Assembly: GCA_963924555.1 (NCBI GenBank)
Contig: OZ004586.1
Span: 7,646,501-7,710,500 of the forward strand
DNA: 64,000 bases
Origin: Crambe crambe
Lineage: Eukaryota > Porifera > Demospongiae > Poecilosclerida > Crambeidae
Direction of reading: 5' to 3'
This document shows positions 12,171 to 24,500 of the stretch, piece by piece. The translations under genes and the position numbers were made by a program. How positions within the stretch are numbered: the first letter of the stretch is position 1; each line of letters opens with the position of its first letter. The notes beneath the pieces were generated by a model that was given only the letters and a program-made list of their open reading frames with translations, searched no databases and had not been told where the DNA came from.

Positions 12171-12210
12171 CCTGCTCGCTGAATTGAATTCATGAATTGC
12201 TCTGGAAACT

Positions 12211-15200
12211 ATGAATGCGAATACGAACGATCTACCCCAAAAACCCCATCTCAGCAGTGAGGGAGAGTCTGCAGAGAACAGTTGGCAGGGGTACTTGATT
12301 CTGGAGGTTATTGGGATATGCTCAGTGATAGCTGTGGTGTGGTGTCTTCTCTCCCTTCCTTTCATCTTTTTCTATTTACCCAATACAGTAAGTTTTCTCC
12401 ACCATCTTACACTGTGAAACTTGAAGTAGCTAACAATACTTTAATTAATACAGCGATTAAAATACATGCAGACATGTAGACCGAAAAAACATTTTTAGCA
12501 CTGAAATTATCGGTTACGTGTAGGCCAATATAACTTATAAGCTTAATAGCTACCTTGTTTCCTGTACGTCCTTCACTTGCTCAAACTGGATGAGGGAGGG
12601 AGGGAGGCTATTCTTATCATTGATATTTATGAACATACCTGTTAGGTAAAACTAATCATTGTCGAAATAACCCAACAGTTTTGTTATGAGGGAAAAACAT
12701 TTCTGTAAAAGATGTAGGGATGTGCATGACCATTAAGGAAACAAGGGTAGGAATGAAGGGATCAATCTATGTTCTGTAGATCCAGCATATACGTCAAGTA
12801 GCTTGATTATAGCAGTAATGTATGTATATGTATGTAGGGATTGTTGGCTGGATATACAGAACAAAGATCATCCTTCATCCCTACCCTTGTTTTCCCTACA
12901 ATCATCATGATTATCCCTACACTATTTCACGGAAATATTTTTCCCTCATAGCAAAACTGTTGGGTTATTTCAACAATGATTAGTTATTGCAGTGAATGTC
13001 CTGGCGTTTAGTCTATTTTTCCAGGGATTTCAGGGATTTAATATTTATTATGGATACCAGTAGCTAGCTAAAATATCAGCGAAAGTGGCATGGTTGAAAC
13101 CTACGTATATCACTGAATATTTAATGCATCGTCAACTGACTTGCTGTAGAAATCAATGAATCATGCACTAACAGCTACATGCACTGCAAAAACAGAAAGT
13201 GTTATTTTGATGAACATACCTGTTAGGTAAAACTAATTATCATTGAAATAACCCAACAGTTTTGTTAAATTCACCAAAAAATATTCAAATCACCTAACTT
13301 GCAAGTTTTAACAATTTTGTTTTTGTAGTGTGAATAGGTGGTGGCCAAACTAGTGTGCAGGGTGGTAGCTAGATGGGAAGCAATACAGTGAAACCTCTCT
13401 TAGCGGACCCTCCCAGAAGCGGACGACCTCTGTAAAACAGACAACCATCAAAGCACCGATTGAACTTACCATTGAACTAGTGTATTTAAAACCTCTGAGA
13501 AACGGACTACCTCCTCGATGTCCAAAGCAATCAGAATCAATATAAAATTGCTGGACATTAGGCCACACCCACAAGCCACACCCATAGAGTACTTGCTAAT
13601 GATGATGAGCGTGCGAATAAAATAATGACACAGCGAACTAAGTCTCGAGCTGTCCAGTAGCAGATCTTCTTAGAGGCAGATGAACATTTGGACATTGTAG
13701 AGGCTTCTAGAGACAGTGTACGTACCTGCTGGTGAGAAGAAAATTACCTCCTTCACTACATTTTAAGGAAAGCACTCATTCATGACTAGTTTTCTAAATA
13801 ATTCATCATGGAGACAATACTTTGTGAAACCTCCAAGATAAGAACAAGATAAGGACCAAATCCAAGTGTCCTCTATTCGGAGGTTCCACTGTAAATATTG
13901 GCCTTATCATGGTTATACATAATATTATACACACAGGTTCATTCAACTAACTCATCATCCTCGAATCCAAGTAATGTGCTTGAGAATGACACAGGTAAGT
14001 ATTATAAGAGAGTGAAAAAGATAACATTCCCAGGCTTGAATGAATAGGGCTAAGATATAGGGGAGGGCTAAGGGGCCAGCCTACCATAACCTACCCTAAC
14101 CCTACCTTAACTCTCTAGCTACCATAATCGTATAAATTTTCGGAGGTTTAAAATTTCGTGATTTCCGGAGTTGTTCCTATAATAAAAAATTTCCGGGCTA
14201 GAGGGAGGGCTAAGGAGCCAGGGCTAGGGGGAGGGGTAAGTAAGAGGCCATGTCTGTGGTATTAATTGACAATTATATACTGAGCATGCTTACAATAGTC
14301 ATCATACGTCATTTAGATGCACTTAATAGTCCATGGGACTTAATCTTTATTGTATCATTCAGTCTGACTATTAATTGAACTATTACATCATTGAGTATAG
14401 CTAGCACCTATTTTATAGCTGCCTGCAGTTTGGACAGTTGGTAAGGATTGTCACAGTGTCTATAGTATAATAGCTTCCTCTATTATTACAGCACTACAAA
14501 GTAATGGAAATTTGAGGTGCCATGAGCATTTCTTTCGTTCAGAAGTTTCTGGGATATGTCTTCCTGACTGCTACTCCATGTCAAAGCTTCCTCTTGCTGA
14601 TATCATTGGTTATTGTATTCCATTCATCATCTGCATAGCAGCTGCCTGTGCTGTCTTGATAATTGCACTGATCAGACATAAAAAAGTGTAAATTGGTAGC
14701 TGTAATGTGTGGGGTGGGGCCTTCAACTAGAGAGATTGAAAGTCCTTTATTTCAGGATCTAATTATAGTGCAAATTTTTTTCTATTATAGCTAATTTTAT
14801 TTATGCAGGCTCACCTTCCCATCTGTATTTATAGTCTATATAACAACTGACCTGTTAATAATAGGTGAGGATGTCTAGTTAAATCAAAATATTGTTTCAT
14901 CAATCACTCTATTTACATCCTTTGCAGAAACAGTGCAGTTGACTTCACTTCTTGATCCTTCACTCTTCTGTTCCTCACAAAATCTTCTGATCAATCGAGT
15001 GAAGAGCACCCCTTATTGTGTGATCTCAGGTCTCTAGTCTATAGGACCATTCATGTGTTCACATCACCTGAGACCAGAAATTAAAAATGCCAGCAGCTAG
15101 CCATACACAACTAGGAATGCACTACACTGTAAAAATGAAAGTGTTTACCACACACCATTTTGACCACACTGTTTTGTTTTTAGTGTGTGTACTGGGACTA

Positions 15201-17058
15201 GCACGCTTTCATTCTTACACTGTAAAAACAAAAGTGTTTACTGCACACCATTTTGTCCCAATACACACACTGTTTTTGTTTTTGGTGTGTGTATTAGCGT
15301 GCTGTATACACTTTCATTTTTACAGTGTACAGTGTAGGAGGAAATCCTTGCTTGTGCCAGTGAAAAGAAAAGTATGTTGCTGCATCTAGCATTGGATGCA
15401 TGCCCTCTGGCCCTGAAGTATAATTAAATATGACCTTAAAGTGCATTGCTGGGGGTAATAGCTTGCTCTATAGCCACAGGTTTATAGCTAGCTAGCTAGG
15501 TCTCATTGGTTTTGGTCTTGGCACAGTAGCAAAGCTGAAACATCCCAGGCCACCTATTATCTAGCTAGCAAGTTCTGAAATCTTGCTGAAACTAGCTACC
15601 ACAAAGATAATCTGAAGTGCAAATGAAACTCTTTAGGGTCGAATGGTTTGTGCACTCACAGTTTCTTTTAAAGCAAATCATGCACAAAGTGCACTGCATG
15701 CAAGACCACACCCATAAAATGTATCTAAAAAATTGTGCAGTGTATGAAATCTCTCATTAGCTATTTGTTTGTTGATTTATAGTGTAGTACGTCTGTCATA
15801 GCTAACCCTCTACCATACCATATTGTAAAAAGGGTCGGCTATACAAGTCATTAAATGAGCAGAATTCACCAACCCCTATCAAGTATAGCTAGCTAGGTAC
15901 TTGTAGTTTAAAGGGTAGCTAGCTAGTTATCATTAAAGAGAATGAGCATAGCTATTGTGCATCAGAAATATTCCAACATTCAATGTGTGAAACTGTCAAA
16001 TTAAATTCTCCTGGCCATACAATGGTTTGTTTGATTTGATTATAGGAATGGTGTTCTTATACATAATACTGCAAATTGGCATCTGGTGGTTTTTACATAT
16101 TGCTGCCTTCTTCTGGAAAATTATGTTTCCTTTCCACGCTCGATCAGTGGCAAAATCAAACAGAGTCAAGTACATCCACATTGGATGCGTCATTGCAGGC
16201 CTTATGCTCCCGGTGGTGCCAATAATAGCAGTGATGGGTGATTTTGCTCTGAAATTAAAGAATGATAAATTTCTGAAGAGCAATAACGTCACATTTACAT
16301 CCGGTGGACTTGGATTTACTGCAACAGCCTTTCCAGCTGCATTTTGTCATCCATTTAATGAAGACTTGACTTTCTATGTATTGCTGGTCCCTATCATCAT
16401 TCTATTGGCAGTTGGATCAGTTCTTCTGGTTCTCATTATTCATCAGATACACAAAGTGAGCGAGCATATTAAGTTCCTGTATATGGCTATCACAGCAGTT
16501 AATATAAGTACCAACATCATTCACAAAAACTGGACAGCTGTAGCTGTTGAGTCAGTTAAAACCTCCTTATAAAGAAAACTGCAGAAAGGGGAGTCAAATT
16601 CAGGCTTGCATGTAGCTAGCTATCCCTAATTTTTTTTCATCACTTGATCTTGTATGCAGCAAAGAAGACTATTTAAGAAGCAAAAGCTCATAAAAAATCT
16701 CGCAAAAACCAGCAGTGCCGAGGTGATTCTCCTGGTTTCATTTTGCTACTACATGATAGTGGGAGTGGTCACTACTTCATCTAATGCGGCATATGTGGAA
16801 GATATTGTGTTGATTCAAAGAGCCCAAATGAAATACTTTATTTGTGAGCAAAGAGGACACAATATCAGTAATCCTTGTATTTTGGAGAACATTTCAGGGA
16901 TTTTTACAGCTGTGGGATATTTTCTCCTCATTCTCTATCCATTTGCACATCTTATGTATGTTCTCAACATCAAGTGCCTACGTCAAAAATGCAAATCATG
17001 TTGTTGCCACACACTGAAGGAAAGTGTAACATCCAGTAAATCAAAAACAAAACTCTAG
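12211..17058 (+). CDS. Frizzled-like (class F-like) seven-transmembrane receptor, copy A
   Basis: Seven exons with consistent phases: 12211-12387, 13937-13994, 14492-14687, 14809-14864, 14928-15029, 16046-16455, 16660-17058, giving 465 aa. Residues 28-55 form an extra hydrophobic segment (signal anchor or late signal peptide). A short Ser/Asn-rich ectodomain with NSS and NDT glycosylation sites follows, then SGICLPDCYSMSKLPLADII leading into TM1. TM2 starts LTFPSVFIVYITTDLLII. An extracellular loop ends STPYCVISG before TM3 with the IGIWWFLH motif, then KYIHIGCVIAG (TM4), VLLVPIIILLAVGSVLL (TM5), AEVILLVSFCYYMIVG (TM6), GIFTAVGYFLLILYPFAHLM (TM7) and a Lys/Cys-rich tail (KCKSCCCHTLKESV). The FP, C-x-I and IWW pattern recalls Frizzled and amoebozoan Frizzled-like receptors, but there is no Fz CRD and no KTxxxW motif. 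The 7TM call is firm; the class is tentative. Its ligand is unknown. Confidence 0.75.
12626..12990. mobile_element. Inverted-repeat MITE in intron 1 of 7TM gene A
   Basis: Left arm words CATACCTGTTAGGTAAAACT and GAAATAACCCAACAGTTTTG recur as reverse complement at 12955-12990. The interior holds GTAGGGAT sequences and a second inverted pair around GTTGGCTGGATATACAGAAC. A homologous element in copy B (21965-22925) shows that it predates the duplication. Another arm fragment lies at 13210-13265. Confidence 0.7.
13386..13891. mobile_element. Tigger/pogo-type MITE, module copy A only
   Basis: Ends CAGTGAAACCTCTCTTAGCG and, as reverse complement, CAGTGGAACCTCCGAATAGA, flanked by TA on both sides (13384-13385, 13892-13893). 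No coding sequence inside. Not seen in the matching intron of copy B, so probably inserted after the duplication. Confidence 0.8.
15123..15329. mobile_element. MITE, CACTGTAAAAATGAAAGTG family
   Basis: Starts TACACTGTAAAAATGAAAGT and ends with its reverse complement; an inner repeat of the same words lies around 15219. A shorter relative sits at the same intron position in copy B (27091-27168), so the insertion predates the duplication. Other members: about 34850-34902, 50783-50890 and 50948-51066. Confidence 0.75.
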
Positions 17059-18313
17059 ACATTTGCATGGTGCTATGGATTGAAATTAGCTATAGCTAAT
17101 ACTTAAAACATTAGTAGACTAATAATATAGAGAGTGACTGTTCATTTGTACTTTATAAGCTAATTATTATGTATTGCATATCATATTTCCCTCATCATGT
17201 TCACAAATATCTGATTTTCTTTCATCAGAAGTACTTCTATCATTTCTATTGGCTATTTTGAGGTGCAGAAACTAGAAAGTGCTCCATCAAATGGTATAAT
17301 TATAGCTACATTCACTAATTTGACTGATACAAATGGGCTCTGGTCTCCCAAGCTAGAGAGGGTCCACTGGTATAGTACCACTCTAGATAGACCACTGATC
17401 TGGTCATACACTTTCTTGTAGTGCAGGGCTGGCTCGTGAGGGTGGACCAGGGGGGCCATGGCCCACCCAATATTAACTAATTAGAAGAAATTCTCACACT
17501 TTATTTAGCAAACCCAACTATTCATTTGTCACACTCCATTGATCATGTAAAATAGCTATAGCTAAACCACAAGCATGTCACGTGCTCAGCTGCTGTTATA
17601 GTGATGGCTACTTCCATGCATGATAGAGGTAGCACTCTTTCACCTCAAGGCCTAACTTCCAATCCTAGTAATTTGAACACACTATCTAGTGTTATCTTGG
17701 TGTGTACGTATGACTGCCAATGTTTTCCGTATTTCGCTTTATATTCTTACACTTATTGATGTCACTTCCCTCAATTTTGTTCTCAATGCCTCTTCCCAGG
17801 TTACTAAATGGCTGTAGTACATGGAGTTCTGATGGCAAAGGAGGCAAAGGACCACATTCCTGACCTGAATGCATCCCTTCCTCTGGACATATTCATTTTA
17901 CTTGTTTTTTATCTTGTACTGCGTATTTTGCAGTTACAGTTCTTAAATACCGTGTACTATATTAAGTATTGCAATATATATTTATGTCTGTACATGCCTA
18001 GCGAATGGAATGTCCTGAAATTACGTAAAGTAATTAGACTGCTTTGGATTCTGTGAGTTGTGCACTCTCTGTTGCTGAACTTGAATTTCTGGTTTCAACT
18101 TTAGCTTAAACTATATTGGACTGGTATACATCTTACAGCAAAGATTATAGCTATTCTACGAATTGGATGGTACTGTAAACCGAAATCAACGCCCACGCAA
18201 TTTGCATGCTAATTAAAAAATAGGAAACGTATAGCACTTCCGGTCGGGGGGTGGCCGTGGGTAGCCTAATGTTGCAAATTTACTAAGTAGCTACGTCTTC
18301 TCCTAAATTAATC
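17059..18313. other. Spacer between the 7TM and CAAX genes, copy A
   Basis: The first 110 bases match the 3' flank of copy B (TGGTGCTATGGATTGA, AACATTAGTAGAC); the rest is largely unrelated to copy B. No supported exon. A short frame at 17808-17950 with a hydrophobic run is noted under rejected items. Confidence 0.5.
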
Positions 18314-19994
18314 ATGGAAAAACGAACGTTGGAGGAGGATGTGACTCGTAACCTTGCTCGCCTCAAGCCAAAGTTGATCGAAAAAGGTTTAATCGGATCA
18401 AACTCCTTAGATGAAACTGGAAAACCATTTGAGAAGGCAATAAACTTCATTCAAATTCTTTCAATCATAATGACCGAGGACAGTACGAATAGGACGAACT
18501 TTATGAACGTGCTTAGCAAGGTGAAGATTAATCCTGAAAATCTAAGGGACTTCACTGACAAGGTAAAGCAGTTACGTGAAAGAGATGAAGAACTGATAAC
18601 ACAACTTGGTGAGGAGTATCTGACTATAGCTGTTCATGCAGGATCATTTTGTTTCTTTCTTTTTTTCCTTCTTTTTCAGAGAAAGCAGAACAGCTTGTTA
18701 AGGCTAATTATCCAAAGGTATACCAATACGATGAGTTTAAGTTCAATTGCTGTAGCTAGCTAGCTAGCCGGGAACATGATTTGGCTATGTTGGGCGCATT
18801 TTATGAATTGTGACGATTTATAAATTGCGCTGCACATTTTATAAATTTGTAATTTGCGTGGCGATTTATAAATTGCTCAACAATTTATAAATTGCGCATG
18901 AACCAGCTACAGTCTAAACAGTGAGTTATTTGTCTTCAAATAATAATAGACTAGCTAACTACGTGTAGTTGTGAAAATGTGCCGGATTTTTGCTCCTAAG
19001 TTATATGATACAAGCCTAACACAGGTAGGCACCTGCCTATTATGCTCATTTTTCTGGGAATAATTCTTTTAAACAATTGTCGAAAAATCTGCTGATATTA
19101 TTTATTGCTCAAGAAAGTTTGATAAGTTTCATACATGCACACACAAAAAGTACACAAAAGGTATTCTTTCTTTTTCCATATGAAGTAGCAGAAGACATTC
19201 TGAAAATGTCTTCTGCTACTCATGTGGAAAAAGGAAGAGCGATAATGTATTGGACTAATAGGTGCAGCATAGAATCTGGTATAATTCCAGGAATAATCAA
19301 AATACCATGGGCAAAATGCACTATATGCATGTGCATATAAATTTTTGGCATGCACGTGATTCAAGTGAAGCTGAAACACATTGAGCAACCTGTCAAATTT
19401 AAAAGATATATACTCTTCCTTTTCCCACAGAGTAGCAGAAGACATTTTCAGAATGTCTTCTGCTACTTCATGTGGAAAAAGAAAGAATACCTTTTGTGTA
19501 CTTTTTGTGTGTACATGTATGGAACTTATCATCAAACTTTCTTGAGCATAACAAATGGTGTTAAACATAATATCAAGCATAATAGGCAGATTTTTTGACA
19601 ATTGCTTAAAAGAATTATTCCCAGAAAAATGGGCTGTATCATATAACTTAAGGAGCAAAAATAAGTTACTAAAATCCGGCACATTTTCACAACTACACGT
19701 AGCTAGCTAGTCTATTATTATTTGAAGACAAATAACTCACCGTTTAGACTGTAGCTGGTTCATGCGCAATTTATAAATAATTATTGTTGAGCAATGCATA
19801 AATTGCCGCACAAATTATAAATTTATAAAATGCGCAGTGCAATTTATAAATTGTCACAATTTATAAAATGCGCCCAACAGCTATAATTATAGTTTCATTT
19901 TTGCAGCCCTACGTGCAAGTTATATATTCATGCATTGCATTGCATGTTCTCAATTTAATGTGGACTTCTGATTTTCTTGTGTATACTAACCATG

Positions 19995-20031
<37 letters not shown>

Positions 20032-20262
20032 GGGGGGAAGGGGGGCTGGCCTACTTACATGTATACTGAACTGACTTGGGGCATTCACCCCTAGCTAACC
20101 CCCTTGGGCTTAGCTACTGTAAACAAAATTTTGATATCTTCTATATAGCTACCTAGCTAGTTAGCTATATGGCTGAGTTTCTCTTGCCTGTAGGAAAGCC
20201 AACTGGGAGATGAAGAATTAGATGGAGAAGATGAACGCTGGAGACCCTGCATCATTTTATAG
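18314..20262 (+). CDS. Small CAAX-box protein with possible death-fold (CARD-like) N domain, copy A
   Basis: Three exons, 18314-18608 (phase 1), 18680-18717 (phase 0) and 20194-20262, give 133 aa. Residues about 5-85 are helical with the spacing of a CARD/death-fold domain (LARLKPKLIEKGLIG, EKAINFIQILSIIM, FMNVLSKVKINPENLRDF). A charged coiled coil follows (QLRERDEELITQLEKAEQLV). The last exon is acidic and ends ERWRPCIIL, a CAAX box; a final Leu favours geranylgeranylation, so the protein is probably anchored at a membrane. It follows the 7TM gene in the same direction in both module copies, so a role near that receptor is a reasonable guess. It could instead resemble a G-gamma-type adaptor in function, though it lacks the size and sequence of that family. 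Intron 2 carries a 1.1-kb palindromic insertion absent from copy B. Confidence 0.65.
18788..19876. mobile_element. Long foldback element in intron 2 of CAAX gene A
   Basis: Starts TTGGGCGCATTTTATGAATT; the right end is the reverse complement. Arms of about 440 bp pair nearly along their full length, with a unique loop of about 190 bp around 19240-19425. Each arm contains its own smaller hairpin built on AGTAGCAGAAGACATT. End regions are made of ATTTATAAATTGC units. The reading frames over it are by-products of the symmetry. Absent from copy B. Confidence 0.85.
19999..20030. repeat. Poly-G run of about 32
   Basis: An unbroken G homopolymer in intron 2 of CAAX gene A, followed by more G-rich sequence. 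True length is uncertain, as such runs assemble poorly. Confidence 0.9.
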
Positions 20263-20449
20263 CTAGCTAGCTAACTAGCTGCTATGATATTTCCCCATAG
20301 ATACATTTTATTGTAATAGCCACACAATAGCTAGCTATATAGGTGTGATAGACTGTAGCTACGAACTACATTCACACAGTTTTATTATACATAGCTATCC
20401 TTTGCAGTGATACCACATTAACTTTTCCACAAGCCATTGTGAGATCTAA

Positions 20450-20690
20450 GCTAACATTGTGATAATGGAGACAATCATGTGGGTGGCCTTGTGAGGTACC
20501 ACAGGACCAGTGGGTGTGACCACAAAAGTAATGGAATGCAGCCTCATAGGCCAGTGGGTGTGGTCATAAAAGTATTCATAATGGGAATAATTATAATTAT
20601 TCATGCTCAGGTTAGTGGGTGTGGTCATAAAAGTATTCAGGATCAGTGGGTGTGGTCACAAAAGTACATGGGCAGGAATGCACATAGCTC
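20450..20690. repeat. Minisatellite at the end of module copy A
   Basis: Units containing CAGTGGGTGTGGTCATAAAA and TATTCATAATGG recur four or more times. The same repeat ends copy B at about 32580-32790. Confidence 0.8.
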
Positions 20691-21226
20691 TGTATAGGCC
20701 CTCTTTAGATTTTCGAGGTAAAGGGTCGACGACGCCAGACTGTACGTACGTACGCGCGTACGCAACGCGCGCAACCGGTGTCATAAAGTTTTGGGGACCC
20801 CCTATTTCAGGGACACCCTATTTCAGCGACCCCCGTCCCCAAATCTATGTAGATATGGGGATCCCCATCCCTGAATCTATGTAGATGTAGGGACCCCCCT
20901 CCCCATATCTATGGTAGATCGCCAGCCAACCCTACCCCCTGAACTGGACGGTCTTTTGTAGTCAGCCTTTTTTTCTTTCTTTCTTGTTTTGTTTTGGTTT
21001 GTTACTGCTGTTTATTTTTTGTTTTGTTTTGTTTTTTGTTATTTTTTTTGTTTTTGTTGTTTTTTTTTTTTTTTTTTTTGTTTTTTTTTTTGTTTGTTTG
21101 TTTGTTTCAGCATCACCTACTATTTCGGGAAAAAAAATTGGAATAAAAAAAAAGTTATATAGCTACCAAGTAAAAAAATTAAAAAAAAAAAAAGGAAAAA
21201 AAAAATCTAGAGTATATAGCGCTAGC
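20691..21226. other. Low-complexity junction between module copies
   Basis: Contains CGTACG/GCGCG words, near-repeats of AATCTATGTAGATATGGGGA, then a T-rich tract (20968-21105, TTTG units) and an A-rich tract. No gene. Copy B sequence begins at about 21227. Confidence 0.6.
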
Positions 21227-21461
21227 GATGCGATGGGACGTACAGCGGTAGTTTACGGACAGTCGTATGAGTTCGACACTCTCGCCTCCCTTGGCAACTG
21301 CCAAGCCACAGTCTACACTTATAAGTCAACTTATATGGAGTAGCCCATAAACTCTATTTAAAATAACCATAATAACTTTATGACTATGTATCAAGTGCAC
21401 ATTCGTCGTGATTCGACTCATTCGAGTCATTTTCGGTTCGTGAAAATACGGCCTGGCTTTG

Positions 21462-21520
21462 CCACGTGCCCACTTGGATGCCCGCGCGCTATATGTGCAT
21501 TTCCCCTGGGGGGTATAAAA
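21462..21520 (+). promoter_or_regulatory. Conserved core promoter of 7TM gene B
   Basis: CCACGTGCCCACTTGGATGC, then TTTCCCCTGGGGGG and TATAAAAATCC at 21514, 57 bp before the ATG at 21571. Matches the copy A promoter apart from a small insertion (GCGCTATATG). Confidence 0.55.
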
Positions 21521-21570
21521 ATCCCTGCTCGCTGAATTGAATTCATGAATGGTAAAACTGTCTGGAAACT

Positions 21571-24500
21571 ATGGAAGAGAATACGAACGATCTACCCGAT
21601 AAACCCCATCTCAGCAGTGAGTCTGCAGAGAACAGCTGGCAGGGGTACTTGATTCTGGAGGTTATTGGGATATGCTCAGTGATAGCTGTGGTGTGGTGTC
21701 TTCTCTCCCTTCCTTTCATCTTTTTCTATTTACCCAATACAGTAAGTCAGTTTCTCCACCATTTTACACTGTAGCTAATACTTGAAGTAGCTAACAAAAC
21801 TTTAATACAGCGATTAAAATATATGCAGACATGCAGACCAAAAAAACATTTTTAGCACGGTTACTGTATAATGCTAGCATTAGGCCAATGTAACTTAATT
21901 TCCTGTACGTCCTTCACTTCCTCAAAACTGGATGAGGGAGGGAGGCTATTCTTATCGTCAATATTCATGAACATACACCTGTTAGGTAAACTAATCATTG
22001 TTGAAATAACTCAACAATTTTGTTATGAGAGAAAGGCATTTCTGTAAAAGATGTAGCTAGCTAGGGATGTGCATGACCATTGCTCAAAAAATAAGGAAAT
22101 AAGGGTAGGGATGAAGGATGGAAATGGGATCAGCCAACAATCCCTACATATACGTCGGGTAGCAGAGCAATAATGTATGTATGTAGGGATCGATTGCTGG
22201 CTGGATATATACAGAACAAAGATCCATCCTTCATCCCTACCCTTGTTTCCTTACTTTTTCAAGCAATGATTATCCCTACATCTTTTTTTTTATTTCATGG
22301 AAATGTTTTTCCCTCATACCGTAAATCGGGAAATTTTCGCGTAAAATATCTTCGCATTTTATTTTTTCGATGATGTGTTTATTATTCGTTATTTGAATCA
22401 CCCGCGAATTATTTTCAACAATGAAAATTTCACTACTACTAATGGAGAAAATGGCAGAAGTGCTAACGTAGAGTTCCAGATTGCTTACTGTGTGTTCGTG
22501 GTACCGTGACATGTGGGATGCCAGTCTAGGTGAAACACTAGAGTGTGAGGGAGCCAACGAATGAAAAGGACAGGTACGCGGTGGCAGTGAAGAAATCAGG
22601 TACGATTGTTGGATATGTGGTCGAAAGAAAATCTCGAACTAACTAACTCTGCCTCCACTTCACAATTCGCTCCGGAAAACCATCCTTCTGCTTCAAATAC
22701 TTGAGGAGAGACTGCAAGCTAGCTAGCTAGTACACAATGTACTTCCTACCGTATATTTCAATGTTTTAATAATCTGTTGTAGAAAATATTTCACGTGTTT
22801 AATTTTCATTGTTTGAGTCAACCGAGAGTTATTTTTAACAGCGAAAATTTCCCGATTTACGGTAACTAAACTGTTGGGTTATTTCAACAATGATTAATTT
22901 TACTTAACAGGTATGTTCATCAAAATAACTATTCTGTTTTGCAGTGAATGTCCAGGCGTTTAGTCTATTTTTCCAGGGATTTAGTCTAGCTAGCTATCTG
23001 TCCAGGGATTTTAATATTTATTATGGATACCAGTAGTTAGAATATCAGCAACTATAATATAGATAGATTTTAGTAAAATTCTGGGAATTCAGAAAAAATT
23101 CAGGGAAGTTTAGTCAGTTATTGTCCATGATTTATTACTTCCAGGGATTGGCAGGTATGGTTGGGTCATTACATGCATAGTATTCATGAAAAGTGGCATG
23201 GTTGAAACCTATATCACTGAATGTTTAATACATTGTCAACTGACTTGCTGTAGAATCATGCATTAACAGCTACAAAAAACAGAAAGTGTTATTTTGATGA
23301 ACACACCTGTTAGGTAAAACTAATCATCGTTAAAATAACCCAACAGTTTTGTTATATTCACCCAAGTCATTTTCAAATCACCTAACTTGCAAGTTTAATT
23401 ATATCAATAAATGTTGGCTACATGAAAAATTGTACACAGGCTGCCGAAAAACCGGTAAGTTACAAGAGCAGCTGCAGAAATAACAAGGAAGAAGTGTTCT
23501 ATCCCATGTTCTTGAAATGTTCAATAGTTTCCATATAGGAAGTAATTAAGCAGGTAGGTCTGTAGACTTTTGGCACAAATCATTCCGCAAGCAGGACACC
23601 CCCCTCACTAAGTAGCTTAATGATAGATGCACCTAATATCCAAAAACTGTAACTGCAAAGGATGTGGATGAGGCAAGTAGCTATGTGAAAGGAATATCAA
23701 AAGAAAGGCAATTATGTAGAGCCAAATGATATATCACTGGATCATTCCAGTGCACCACGATGTAGACAATAATATTAAGGGCCCAAGCAGGCACTGCCCA
23801 GATCCCCAAACCACTAAGTTCATTTCCCTATTTATGGTGACATTGAAATGAATATTACATCAAGAGATGATACTAGGATGATACATGCACCAACTGTTAT
23901 AACGCTCACCTTTCAATCATAAACCATAAGCCATGATCATAACAAGTGAACTCTGTGGGGGCAGAGAGGGAGATAGATAATATCATGAAAGTGTGTGTGA
24001 AAGAAGAGGTACTAGAAGAGCATTAAGATTCATTGTGTTCGAGATCGTCTTGTAACTTTTTTTTACTTGCAAGAGTTACAAAGATATCCCCATCCCCTGA
24101 ACAAATTTTAGTGGCATGTGGTTGAGCAAGCATAAGTATCAGAGAGTGTGGTAGCACTCTCTATGTAGGGTTAGTATGGAATGGGCGTGGCTTCTCTCAT
24201 TAGAACAATATAAACTGGACTCTCTGTATCTCTTCTGTATCTCTTCTATTCTTGCTACAGGCTCAACTAAATTTCTTAACCAGGAAAAACAATGCAGAAG
24301 ATAATGATATGTCCATCAAACTCCTCCAAAACAGCGTCAACAATCGGCACCAGCCGCCGTCTAAATCGAAATGATTCGTTCATCATCATAATCTTCTTTG
24401 ATGGCTGTAACTCCATGATCCTTTCACATACGACAATCAAATTCATATCAACTTGTGCAATTATAATCACACAATGTGCTTTTAGGCTTCTTCCCAGCAT

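Larger units (their letters stand above)
11897..20690. repeat. Tandem segmental duplication, copy A
   Basis: From GACGTACAGCGGTAGTTTAC near 11910, through the 7TM gene and the CAAX gene, to a GGTGTGGTCATAAAAGTATT minisatellite, this block matches 21227-32800 in gene content, exon order, intron phase and much intron sequence. Length differs (about 8.8 kb here, 11.6 kb in copy B), partly because each copy carries its own transposon insertions. Confidence 0.9.

Noticed and set aside
15087-15389. 100-codon frame
   Set aside because: Made of MITE inverted repeats (HTVKMKVFTTHHF repeats) and not conserved in copy B.
17808-18056. 82-codon frame with LPLDIFILLVFYLVLRILQ
   Set aside because: Slightly like the last TM of ABCG transporters, but there is no NBD, no other exon and no counterpart in copy B; possibly a gene scrap.
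19077-19682. Opposed open frames in CAAX gene A intron 2
   Set aside because: Mirror images produced by the foldback element's symmetry; no family resemblance.
20968-21190. T-rich tract with TTTG units as a possible LTR or LINE tail
   Set aside because: No terminal repeats, coding region or target duplication found; treated as low-complexity DNA at the duplication junction.
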